Source of the DNA: Dehalococcoidia bacterium
GTDB taxonomy: Bacteria > Chloroflexota > Dehalococcoidia > GIF9 > UBA5629
Assembly (NCBI GenBank): GCA_012961565.1
Contig: DTZC01000009.1
Span: 1-7,979 of the forward strand
Length of the DNA stretch: 7,979 bases
Reading direction: 5' to 3'
The notes beneath the pieces were generated by a model that had not been told where the DNA came from, made no database searches, and saw only the letters and a program-made list of their open reading frames with translations. Below are positions 1 to 6,360 of this stretch, piece by piece; position 1 is the stretch's first letter; each line of letters starts with the position of its first letter. The position numbers and the translations under genes are program-made.

Positions 1-71
1 AGTGCGGCCGCCTGCTAAGCGGTTACCCCGAGAAATCGGGGTCATGGGTTCGAATCCCATTCCCTCCGCCA
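1..71 (+). tRNA. tRNA-Ser (anticodon GCT), 5' end cut off by the window
   Basis: The 3' three quarters of a serine tRNA are visible. The anticodon stem is 7-11 paired with 19-23, and its 7-base loop 12-18 holds the anticodon GCT at 14-16, which reads AGC and AGT. A long variable arm typical of class II tRNAs forms a 7-bp stem (25-31 with 36-42) closed by GAAA. The T arm is 44-48 with 56-60 around loop TTCGAAT (49-55). The 3' acceptor strand is 61-67, the discriminator is G68, and CCA is encoded at 69-71. Roughly the first 22 bases (5' acceptor strand and most of the D arm) lie left of the window. The long variable arm and the anticodon agree on serine. A37 is base 17. AGY-reading tRNAs normally carry t6A there, so this tRNA is probably not a substrate of the MiaB encoded downstream. 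Confidence 0.95.
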
Positions 72-77
72 TTGTCA

Positions 78-107
78 GGTAGACCATCAAATTGATGCTC
101 TTCTACC
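78..107 (+). other. Hairpin just after the tRNA
   Basis: GGTAGA (78-83) pairs with TCTACC (102-107), and an inner stem CATCA/TGATG (85-89 with 93-97) closes on a 3-base loop. It sits 6 nt past the tRNA CCA end, where a processing or termination structure could lie. No T-run follows (AGGGGTCACG), so it does not look like a standard intrinsic terminator. The rest of the spacer up to 282 shows only a 10-bp palindrome, TCCTTAAGGA (231-240), and no convincing promoter or gene. Confidence 0.35.
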
Positions 108-295
108 AGGGGTCACGCTCACTCTTAGTTAGCTTTCTGTAATTTTGAAAAGTACAGCCCCAAAATCTAAACAACACCATTAGAGCGAGCGGGAAAAGTT
201 AGCTTGTGGATTCTGGCAGGTCTAGGTATTTCCTTAAGGATGAATGTGGAGACTAAATGGGCCCACCTGCAAAGTAACCCAGAGGAGGCAAATTT

Positions 296-1507
296 ATGAG
301 GCAACCCTTAGAAGGAATCCGCATTATGGAACTTGGCATGTTCCACGCTGGACCAGGGGGTTCTGCAATCTTGGGTGACCTGGGTGCTGAAGTGATAAAA
401 ATAGAGCAGCCAGGCGTAGGAGACCCAATGAGACATATGAAAGTAGTCGGTGATGTCCGCCTAGAACTCCAAGGGGGAGGCAGCATATGGCACGAAGCAG
501 CCAATCGCAATAAGAAAAGCATTACTATAGATTTAAACAGGCAAAAGGGAAAGGAGGTTGCTCATCGACTGGTGAGCAAGTCAGATGTTTTTGTCACCAG
601 CTTGCGGCGACCGGCGGTAGAAGAGCTGAACATGGACTATGCTACCCTCTCCAAGATCAACCCCAAGCTTATTTATGCCTGGGTGTCAGGATATGGTCCC
701 GGTGGTCCTGATCGTGATATAGGGGCGTTTGACTACCAAGGACAAGGGCGGTCCGGGATGATGTTCTGTGTAGGGGAGCCTGATATGCCGCCGCTACTCT
801 CTCAGTTCGGGATTGTTGACCAAGCGACATCAATTATGGCTAGCCATGAGATAATCACTGCTTTGCTGATGCGCGAGCGCTTTGGTATCGGGCAGGAAGT
901 CCACGTTTCCATTTTAAGCACCGCCTTGTACATGCTTTACTGCAATGTCCTGATCGCCCTGGTCAGTGGCTTCGAGGTCCCTCGACATAAGCGGTCAAAG
1001 GCTTATCCATTGAGGAATTATTATAAGTGCGCTGACAGTCGCTGGTTTATTCTGACAGCTACCCTTTTCGAGAGGTACTGGCCAGAGTTTTGCCGAGCAA
1101 TCGGACATCCTGAACTGGAGAAAGACGAGAGATTCAATACAGATGAAAAGCTGCGTATCAATTCAGAGCAGCTTGTCGCTTTTCTTGACCAACTTTTCGC
1201 CACCAAGCCAAGAGATGAATGGCTTGATATTCTGGCTAAACATGACCTCCCTGCGGCTCCTGTTAACCGGCTAATTGAGCTGGTGAACGATGTACAGATA
1301 ACAGAAAATGGCTATATAGTGGATTTCGAACATCCCAAGCTGGGAAAGATAAAGATTCCCGGTTATCCAGTCCACTTCAGCCAAGCACAGGCAGGGACAA
1401 GGAGTGCCGCACCTGAATTAGGCGCACATACGGAGTCTGTCCTGAGGGACATCGGCGGCTATTCAGAACAGGAAATTTCTCAACTAAGAGCAGAGGGGGT
1501 GATTTAA
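296..1507 (+). CDS. Family III CoA-transferase (CaiB/BaiF type)
   Basis: 403-aa cytoplasmic enzyme that moves CoA from an acyl-CoA donor to a carboxylic acid. The family includes formyl-CoA transferase, carnitine CoA-transferase and alpha-methylacyl-CoA racemase, and the usual length is about 390-430 aa, so it looks complete. The N-terminal signature is clear: LEGIRIMELG near residue 5, then an AGPGGSAILGDLGAEVIKIEQP-like block at 18-39. The middle has INPKLIYAWVSGYGPGGP (121-138) and an RERFGIGQEVHVSIL block (193-207). D175, in GIVDQATS, is the likely nucleophilic Asp; the Gly common a few residues after it is Ser here. The C-terminus has the family ending PELGAHTESVL...GVI. The start is fixed by a strong GAGGAGG (282-288) 7 nt before ATG. 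The substrate cannot be read from sequence. The next gene is an SDR enzyme, which would suit an acyl-CoA or organic-acid pathway, but 203 nt separate them and co-transcription is not shown. Confidence 0.93.
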   Translation: MRQPLEGIRIMELGMFHAGPGGSAILGDLGAEVIKIEQPGVGDPMRHMKVVGDVRLELQGGGSIWHEAANRNKKSITIDLNRQKGKEVAHRLVSKSDVFVTSLRRPAVEELNMDYATLSKINPKLIYAWVSGYGPGGPDRDIGAFDYQGQGRSGMMFCVGEPDMPPLLSQFGIVDQATSIMASHEIITALLMRERFGIGQEVHVSILSTALYMLYCNVLIALVSGFEVPRHKRSKAYPLRNYYKCADSRWFILTATLFERYWPEFCRAIGHPELEKDERFNTDEKLRINSEQLVAFLDQLFATKPRDEWLDILAKHDLPAAPVNRLIELVNDVQITENGYIVDFEHPKLGKIKIPGYPVHFSQAQAGTRSAAPELGAHTESVLRDIGGYSEQEISQLRAEGVI

Positions 1508-1562
1508 ACTCTATAGCTGATCTCCTCAAAATCGGCTTATTTGATTTACTCTACCAGACCAC

Positions 1563-1606
1563 CCTGTGTGTTCTATATAGTCTTAGGAGGAAAGACTGAA
1601 CACAGG
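1563..1606 (+). promoter_or_regulatory. Composite stem-loop with a GGAGG in the apical loop
   Basis: An outer stem pairs CCTGTG (1563-1568) plus TTC (1571-1573) with GAACACAGG (1598-1606), leaving TG bulged at 1569-1570. An inner perfect 6-bp stem AGTCTT/AAGACT (1579-1584 with 1592-1597) directly continues it, with TATAT (1574-1578) bulged on the 5' side. The 7-base loop AGGAGGA (1585-1591) contains a Shine-Dalgarno-like GGAGG. About 15 pairs in all. No T-run follows, so it is not an ordinary terminator. A small second hairpin, GGATT-GCC-AATCC, lies at 1609-1621. Function unknown: 3' end protection of the upstream mRNA, an RNA-binding site or a relic are all possible. Confidence 0.5.
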
Positions 1607-1626
1607 ACGGATTGCCAATCCTGAAA

Positions 1627-1659
1627 TTGACACAATTTGTAGTCTTGAGTTAGCATAAT
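1627..1659 (+). promoter_or_regulatory. Candidate sigma-70-type promoter for the SDR-miaB-nadB cluster
   Basis: A perfect TTGACA (1627-1632) is followed after 18 nt by TAGCAT (1651-1656, 4 of 6 to TATAAT). The overlapping CATAAT (1654-1659) matches better but lies 21 nt away. The implied start near 1665 would leave a leader of about 45 nt before the SDR start codon. It is in the right place to drive the three-gene cluster, but the weak -10 keeps this tentative. Confidence 0.35.
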
Positions 1660-1710
1660 CCAGAGTAAAAGGGGTATTACTTTTCCTCTCAAGGCAGATA
1701 TTACGAAAGC

Positions 1711-2481
1711 ATGAGTTCAAACCTGAGTGACCTCATAGACAAAGTAGCAATTGTGACCGGAGCTGGTCGGGGCATAGGGAAGGCTATAGCTCTGGGACTA
1801 GCTGAGGCTGGCGCTGCTGTAGTGGTTGCTGCCCGTACTGCCCAGGATATCGAGAAAACTGCTTCGGAAATCAAGAGGCAAGGTGGTAAATCCTTGGCCA
1901 TACCAACCGACGTGCGCCTCAGCGAACAGGTGAATAACCTGATAGACGGGACGGTCAAAGAATTTAACCGAGTTGACATCCTGGTCAATAATGCTGGTGG
2001 CTCATTCAACGTAGCTACCATGAAGATGAGCGAAGGAGGCTGGGACGCTATCATACGCGAGAATCTGAAAAGCGTGTTTCTCTGCAGCCAGAGTGCCGCT
2101 AGAGTAATGATACAACAAAAGAGAGGGGCTATCGTTAATATAGCCTCAGTAGCAGGAATCGATGCTTATGTATTCAATGCCGCTTATGGTGCAGCTAAAG
2201 CAGGAATCATGCATCTGACCAAAACTATGGCTGTTGATTTAGCTAGACACAACATCAGAGTTAATGCTATTGCCCCTGGCTATATAGCAACTGAGGGAAT
2301 GCTCCAGTTATTCGGTGCTCATCCAGAAGCTGTGAAGCAAATCCCACTTGCCCGTTTGGGCCGGCCCGAGGATATCGTCGGTGGAGTTATCTATCTGGCT
2401 TCTGATGCTTCACTTTATGTCACCGGTGAAACTCTGGTTATTGACGGTGGGCTGACGATAAAGCCCAGCCTGAGCGTTTAA
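1711..2481 (+). CDS. SDR-family NAD(P)-dependent oxidoreductase
   Basis: 256-aa classical short-chain dehydrogenase/reductase of normal length; oxidises an alcohol or reduces a carbonyl with a nicotinamide cofactor in the cytoplasm. The Rossmann dinucleotide motif TGAGRGIG spans residues 16-23, and NNAG is at 93-96. The catalytic tetrad is complete: N118, S146 (IVNIASVAG), Y159 and K163 (YGAAK). The C-terminal family block is VTGETLVIDGG (237-247). After the second beta strand the sequence is AAR (40-42) with no Asp, which leans towards NADP(H), an inference only. It resembles FabG-like and glucose-dehydrogenase-like SDRs, but nothing else of fatty-acid synthesis is nearby, so the substrate is left open. 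ATG 1711 is the only usual start codon after the in-frame stop at 1666. Its ribosome site is weak (AAGG, 1691-1694, too far). Its stop overlaps the miaB start (TAATG), so it is the first gene of a tight cluster. Confidence 0.93.
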   Translation: MSSNLSDLIDKVAIVTGAGRGIGKAIALGLAEAGAAVVVAARTAQDIEKTASEIKRQGGKSLAIPTDVRLSEQVNNLIDGTVKEFNRVDILVNNAGGSFNVATMKMSEGGWDAIIRENLKSVFLCSQSAARVMIQQKRGAIVNIASVAGIDAYVFNAAYGAAKAGIMHLTKTMAVDLARHNIRVNAIAPGYIATEGMLQLFGAHPEAVKQIPLARLGRPEDIVGGVIYLASDASLYVTGETLVIDGGLTIKPSLSV

Positions 2482-3797
2482 TGAAGAAACTGGTGAAGAC
2501 CTTGAGTCAATATATGCCCCGCTACTATATCTGGACCATAGGCTGTCAAATGAATAAAGCTGAGTCGCAGCAGATAGCTGACTATTTGGAAATGTTCGGC
2601 TATCAATCTACTCAGACACTTCAGTATGCCGATTTAATAGTGTTGAATACTTGCGTAGTCAGGCAAGCTGCCGAAGACAAGGTTCTCGGTACCCTTGGTT
2701 ATCTTAAGGGCATCAAGAGGAATAGTCCAAGCCTGGCTATTGTAGTTACTGGTTGTTTTGTCGATTCCAATATTGAACGACTCAAAAGCAATTTCCCCTA
2801 TGTTGACCTCTTCTTTAAGCCAGGAGACTATAGCCAATTGCTTAGCTGGGCTGAAAAACATGGAGTACTATTACCTGATGCAAAACCGGCACCACCTTTA
2901 GCCACAAGGACAAGCGTTACTGCCTTTATTCCCATAATTCAGGGATGTAACAATTTCTGCTCCTACTGTATCGTACCCTACCGGCGGGGAAGGGAAAAAA
3001 GCCGGCCGATAACCGAGATAGTCTGTGAAGTGGACCGCCTAGTTGCACGTGGAACGAAAGAGGTCACGCTACTGGGACAGAATGTAAATTCGTATGGCCA
3101 TGACCTTTCGCAACGGACCGACCTCAGTGAGCTACTTGCACAACTTAGCGGAATTGGCGAGTTAGTAAGGATTCGCTTCTTAACCAGCCATCCCAAGGAC
3201 GTGGACTTGAAATTCATAAAGACTATCGCCTCTCTGGACAAAGTATGTAAGCACTTCAGTCTGCCACTTCAGTCGGGAGACAACGATATTTTGAAACTCA
3301 TGGGACGTGGCTACACCATAGAACAGTATCTACAGCTCATTCACACAATCCGCAGCTATATACCTGGGGTATCCCTGAGCACAGATGTTATCGTTGGCTT
3401 TCCCGGGGAGCGCGATGAGCAGTTTGACCACACCCTGAGTATACTTGAAGAGGTCAAGTTCGATACAGTCCATGTCGCTGCCTTCTCCCCACGTCCTGGC
3501 ACTATCGCGGCAAGAGAATACCAAGACAATATCCCACCTAGGGTAAAAAAAGAGCGCCTGAATAAAGTAGAGGCGCTTCAGGCTCGTATAGCTGGCGAAA
3601 TCAGCTCAAGATTCATAGGCAAAACAGTTGAAGTCCTGGTTGAGGGGAAAAAGGGCGGGAAATGGTACGGGCGTACCAGGGGTGACAAGCTGACCTTCTT
3701 CCATTCTGAAACTAACTGCTTTGGAAAACTAGTCTCTGTAGCTATCACCAAAGTCAGCCCCTGGGCTTTGCAAGGAGAAATGACAGGCGTAAAATAG
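2481..3797 (+). CDS. miaB: MiaB-type tRNA (N6-isopentenyl adenosine(37)-C2)-methylthiotransferase
   Basis: 438-aa radical SAM enzyme that adds a methylthio group to i6A at position 37 of tRNAs reading UNN codons. All three domains are present. The N-terminal UPF0004 domain (about 14-128) has the auxiliary-cluster cysteines C22, C58 and C92. The radical SAM domain has C156, C160 and C163 in GCNNFCSYC, followed by YRRGREKSRP and LLGQNVNSYG. A C-terminal TRAM domain runs from about 376 to 436. GREKSRP and LGQNVNSYG favour MiaB over RimO or MtaB, and the length is normal. It begins inside the SDR stop codon (TAATG) with no clear ribosome site of its own, which suggests coupled translation. M12 (2514) is an alternative start that would match the MPRYYIWTIGC-type beginning I recall from Dehalococcoidia proteins. 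nadB follows 18 nt downstream. The partner prenyltransferase gene miaA is not in the window. Confidence 0.94.
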   Translation: MKKLVKTLSQYMPRYYIWTIGCQMNKAESQQIADYLEMFGYQSTQTLQYADLIVLNTCVVRQAAEDKVLGTLGYLKGIKRNSPSLAIVVTGCFVDSNIERLKSNFPYVDLFFKPGDYSQLLSWAEKHGVLLPDAKPAPPLATRTSVTAFIPIIQGCNNFCSYCIVPYRRGREKSRPITEIVCEVDRLVARGTKEVTLLGQNVNSYGHDLSQRTDLSELLAQLSGIGELVRIRFLTSHPKDVDLKFIKTIASLDKVCKHFSLPLQSGDNDILKLMGRGYTIEQYLQLIHTIRSYIPGVSLSTDVIVGFPGERDEQFDHTLSILEEVKFDTVHVAAFSPRPGTIAAREYQDNIPPRVKKERLNKVEALQARIAGEISSRFIGKTVEVLVEGKKGGKWYGRTRGDKLTFFHSETNCFGKLVSVAITKVSPWALQGEMTGVK

Positions 3798-3815
3798 CTT
3801 TTAGCGGGAGTACGG

Positions 3816-5363
3816 ATGAGCTATTATGACTACATCATAGTTGGCAGTGGCATCGCCGGGCTTTATACTGCTCTTCTAGCCAAGGATGCAGGCAGTGTCT
3901 TAATTCTTACCAAGGGTAGCATCGAGGATTGCAATACCAAGCATGCTCAGGGTGGAATCGCTGCTCCGATAGGTAAAAACGACTCCCCTGAACTCCACTT
4001 TCAAGACACTATCAATGCTGGGGATGGCTTATGTGACCCTGAAGCTGTGCGTATCTTGGTGAATGAGGCACCTGACCGCATAGCCGACTTGATAAGGTTT
4101 GGCGTCCCATTTGACACAGTAAATGGAGAGATCGCACTAACACGGGAGGCTGCTCACAGCGTCCCTCGTATCTTACATGCGGGCGGTGATGCCACCGGTG
4201 AACACATTGAAGTCACACTGAGCCGGCAAGTGCGTATGTCATCAATACGCGTCCTTGAATTTTGCTTGGCAACTAAAATCCTAGTAGACAATGGCAGGGT
4301 AAAGGGTGTACAGGCTCTCGACTGCCGCACCGAGCTAACCGAGGAATACGAATGCTGCTATGTTATTCTGGCTACCGGTGGTGCTGGGCGCTTGTTTAAG
4401 TACACCACTAACTCTGATGTAGCCACTGGCGATGGGATTGCACTGGCATTCGAAGCCGGCGCTGAAATCACTGACATGGAATTCTTCCAGTTCCATCCTA
4501 CTGCCACACGGCTGCCAGGAGCCCCATCATTTCTCATCAGCGAGGCTGTACGTGGCGAGGGAGGCATCTTGCGAAATGTCGAGGGATACCGATTCATGCC
4601 CGATTATACACCCGATGCCGAGTTAGCACCCAGAGATGTGGTCTCGAGAAGCATTTTATATGAAATGAAAAAAACCGGTAGTGACCGGGTATTCTTAGAC
4701 GTAACTCATATACCATCACGTCGCATTACCACCCGCTTCCCCCATATCTATCGCTTTTGTCTCGACCACGGGATTGATATCACTAAAGGGCTCATCCCTG
4801 TAGCTCCAGCAGCTCATTACATGATGGGTGGGATTAAGGTTAATGTGTGGGGAGAAACTAACATCGCTGGCTTGTTCGCCGCCGGTGAGACCGCCTGCAC
4901 CGGTGTCCACGGCGCTAATCGACTGGCTTCGAACTCACTGCTAGAGGTGATTGTTTTCAGTAAACGAATCATTGAAAGAACGCGCGAAACAGACAAAGCC
5001 ACTCAAACTCCAAAACTGTCACAGGTTGAATACTTCGTTCTCAGTGATGGTAAGAAGGTGGCAACAGCTCCACAGCTTACCCTATCAAATCTCCAATCTG
5101 TTATATGGGATAAAGTGGGCATCGTTCGCTCTGGCGAGGGGCTAACTCAAGCTGCGGGCATCTTGGCTACTTGGCAAGATTCTCTGCTTCAACCTTCAGA
5201 CCGCCCTACCTATGAATTAAATAACATGGTACTAACCGCTCGATTGATGACCGAAGCAGCCTTGCTGCGCCAAGAAAGCCGCGGGGCACATTTCCGCACC
5301 GACTTTCCTGAACTATCACCAAAATGGCAAAGGCATATCGTTTTCAAAAAGGTGTCAACCTAG
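3816..5363 (+). CDS. nadB: L-aspartate oxidase
   Basis: 515-aa FAD enzyme converting L-aspartate to iminoaspartate, the first step of de novo NAD synthesis; NadA then condenses the product to quinolinate. In anaerobes fumarate can replace oxygen as electron acceptor. The FAD Rossmann motif GSGIAG is at residues 10-15, and TKHAQGGIAA (41-50) is the usual flavin-binding block. Substrate-site blocks conserved with E. coli NadB are present: TRE...RILHAGGDATG (109-128), QFHPT (225-229), APRDVVSRSI with R273, and HYMMGG (334-339). VHGANRLASNSLLE (364-377) and ESRGAHFRTDFP (487-498) mark the end of the flavin domain and the C-terminal helical domain. The RILHAGGDATG and VHGANRLASNSLLE forms favour NadB over succinate dehydrogenase or fumarate reductase flavoproteins. 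GGGAG (3806-3810) lies 5 nt before ATG. It is the last gene of the cluster, with a terminator 32 nt past its stop. nadA and nadC are not in the window. Confidence 0.94.
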   Translation: MSYYDYIIVGSGIAGLYTALLAKDAGSVLILTKGSIEDCNTKHAQGGIAAPIGKNDSPELHFQDTINAGDGLCDPEAVRILVNEAPDRIADLIRFGVPFDTVNGEIALTREAAHSVPRILHAGGDATGEHIEVTLSRQVRMSSIRVLEFCLATKILVDNGRVKGVQALDCRTELTEEYECCYVILATGGAGRLFKYTTNSDVATGDGIALAFEAGAEITDMEFFQFHPTATRLPGAPSFLISEAVRGEGGILRNVEGYRFMPDYTPDAELAPRDVVSRSILYEMKKTGSDRVFLDVTHIPSRRITTRFPHIYRFCLDHGIDITKGLIPVAPAAHYMMGGIKVNVWGETNIAGLFAAGETACTGVHGANRLASNSLLEVIVFSKRIIERTRETDKATQTPKLSQVEYFVLSDGKKVATAPQLTLSNLQSVIWDKVGIVRSGEGLTQAAGILATWQDSLLQPSDRPTYELNNMVLTARLMTEAALLRQESRGAHFRTDFPELSPKWQRHIVFKKVST

Positions 5364-5394
5364 AACAGGCTGTATACTCTTGAAACAGCAGGAT

Positions 5395-5421
5395 GGAGGC
5401 TTCGCCGCCTATTTGTTTTTT
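5395..5421 (+). terminator. Intrinsic terminator after nadB
   Basis: GGAGGC (5395-5400) folds on GCCGCC (5404-5409) around TTC, five pairs with one A-G mismatch; AGGC/GCCT with a 6-base loop is an alternative fold. It is followed by TATTTG and six T (5416-5421). It lies 32 nt past the nadB stop, right for ending the SDR-miaB-nadB transcript. Confidence 0.75.
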
Positions 5422-5468
5422 AGCTACAAGCATCAAGTCTATAAATGAATTATTAACCACTGGTATTT

Positions 5469-5700
5469 TCAACCTGAATCCCGCTCCATTAGGATAAGCT
5501 CTGTGCTTCTAGCCTCAACTGCGAATATCAGGTCATCCGTTAGGATAACAATGCCCTCCGGCATATCTAGCTTCTTTTCGCAGTACAGAGTCGAGTTTCG
5601 AGATTGTACCTACTGCATCTCTTGTCACGTATACTCGGCTCTTACCTACAACCGCAAAACCTGGCGGCGTAACTAGGCAACTTCTTAAGGAAGATACAGC
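5469..5700 (-). pseudogene. Candidate frameshifted remnant of a small unknown protein gene
   Basis: Part of the 412-nt gap between nadB and ridA (5364-5775), which has no intact gene. On the minus strand one frame is open from 5700 to a TGA at 5533-5535 and reads protein-like sequence (TPPGFAVVGKSRVYVTRDAV, then GTISKLDSVLRK). The next frame continues in the same style (KKLDMPEGIVILTDDLIFAV, then EARSTELILMERDSG) to a TGA at 5469-5471. Taking one base out of the A4 run at 5575-5578 (minus-strand sense) joins them into about 76 residues rich in alternating hydrophobic and charged positions. No ATG, GTG or TTG stands near the 5' end, and a TAA lies just upstream, so the start is also lost. I do not recognise the family. 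An intact 31-codon reading from ATG at 5564 is a weaker alternative. Chance is not excluded. Confidence 0.35.
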
Positions 5701-5705
5701 TTATA

Positions 5706-5714
5706 TGCTATAAT
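5706..5714 (+). promoter_or_regulatory. Extended -10 promoter element for ridA
   Basis: TGCTATAAT (5706-5714) is a perfect TATAAT preceded by the TGn of extended -10 promoters. The region 17-18 nt upstream (TTAAGG, 5685-5690) is a poor -35, which extended -10 promoters tolerate. Transcription would start near 5721, giving a leader of about 55 nt before the ridA ATG. Confidence 0.55.
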
Positions 5715-5775
5715 TCTGCCATCAATCAAGCTTAAAAAGGGTGAATGGTTTGCAGCAGACTAACGGAGGGTTTGT

Positions 5776-6153
5776 ATGAAGAAAGAAGTTCATGATGTTG
5801 ATATGCTCATAAAGGGCGGCCCCTACTCCCATGTGGTACAGGCAGGTGAATTCCTTTTTGTGTCTGGGATGGTCCCTCTACAAGCGAACAGGCAATTGGC
5901 GGTTACCGATGATATAAAGAAAGCCACCGAGCTTGTTCTGGACAATATCAAAAGAACATTAGAATCAGCGGGTAGTGACCTTGATAAAGTGGTTAAGGTG
6001 ACTGTTTTCTTGCGGGACTTGGGTGACTTCAACGGTATGAACGAAGTTTATCAAGTCTTTTTCCCAAAGGCTCCTCCGGCACGCACCTGCGTGGCTGTAA
6101 AGGAAATCCCTGGCAACTTCCCCCTAGAAATAGAAGTCATTGCAATAAAATAA
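5776..6153 (+). CDS. ridA: RidA-family (YjgF/YER057c/UK114) enamine/imine deaminase
   Basis: 125-aa protein of standard family length, normally a cytoplasmic homotrimer with active sites between subunits. RidA hydrolyses reactive 2-aminoacrylate and similar enamine/imine intermediates released by PLP enzymes, protecting other PLP enzymes. The residues used by E. coli RidA align almost number for number: Y17 in GPYSHVV, S30 in FVSGMVP, R103 and C105 in PARTCV (R binds the substrate carboxylate), and E118 in LEIEVIAIK. This supports an active deaminase rather than one of the non-deaminating Rid subgroups that lack this Arg. GGAGGG (5765-5770) lies 5 nt before ATG and fixes the start. It has its own extended -10 promoter upstream. 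The amino-acid permease follows after 207 nt, which fits a role in amino-acid use, though no PLP enzyme is in the window. Confidence 0.93.
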   Translation: MKKEVHDVDMLIKGGPYSHVVQAGEFLFVSGMVPLQANRQLAVTDDIKKATELVLDNIKRTLESAGSDLDKVVKVTVFLRDLGDFNGMNEVYQVFFPKAPPARTCVAVKEIPGNFPLEIEVIAIK

Positions 6154-6360
6154 GCGCACTCTCAAAGCCAGATCTCTGATGCTGGTAGCGGACGTATACA
6201 GAAGCTCTCAGCGATACGCAGCAATACCTGGAACAACTAGCAGGCCAAAACAGATAAACTCCACCTTGTCCACTCGATAAGACAATGGAATGCCGCAGAA
6301 TCGAAGTTCTAAGCACAGCAATCGCTCAAATTAGTGAGTTTGATCTTGCAAGGGTAAATA
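6154..6360 (+). other. Spacer between ridA and the permease; no gene seen
   Basis: Every frame on both strands is broken by stops. A short stem GCCAG/CTGGT around 6166-6187 is not followed by a T-run, so no ridA terminator is apparent. No good -35/-10 pair stands out before the permease. Read-through from the ridA promoter is therefore possible but not shown. Confidence 0.4.

Noticed and set aside
1..71. tRNA-Ser as the attachment site of an integrated element
   Set aside because: No integrase and no second copy of the tRNA 3' end in the window; the genes downstream look like ordinary core metabolism.
78..107. The post-tRNA hairpin as an intrinsic terminator
   Set aside because: No T-run follows the stem, so it is listed only as a hairpin.
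127..205. AGTTAGCTT repeated 70 nt apart (127-135 and 197-205)
   Set aside because: A 9-base match in an A/T-rich spacer with no third copy and no symmetry; too weak to call an operator.
253..522. Antisense reading frame of 89 codons opposite the CoA-transferase start
   Set aside because: It lies over a confident family III CoA-transferase with a strong ribosome site; its translation is Pro/Ser-rich shadow sequence with no family features.
1701..2054. 117-codon antisense frame opposite the SDR gene
   Set aside because: Shadow of the conserved Rossmann region; the plus strand carries all SDR motifs.
4358..5002. Several antisense frames of 60-80 codons within nadB
   Set aside because: They sit wholly inside a conserved flavoprotein gene and show no domain features or ribosome sites of their own.
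5489..5548. TTAGGATAA repeated 51 nt apart (5489-5497 and 5540-5548)
   Set aside because: Only two copies, both inside the suspected minus-strand remnant in the same phase, where they encode similar IL-type beta-strand residues; no array.
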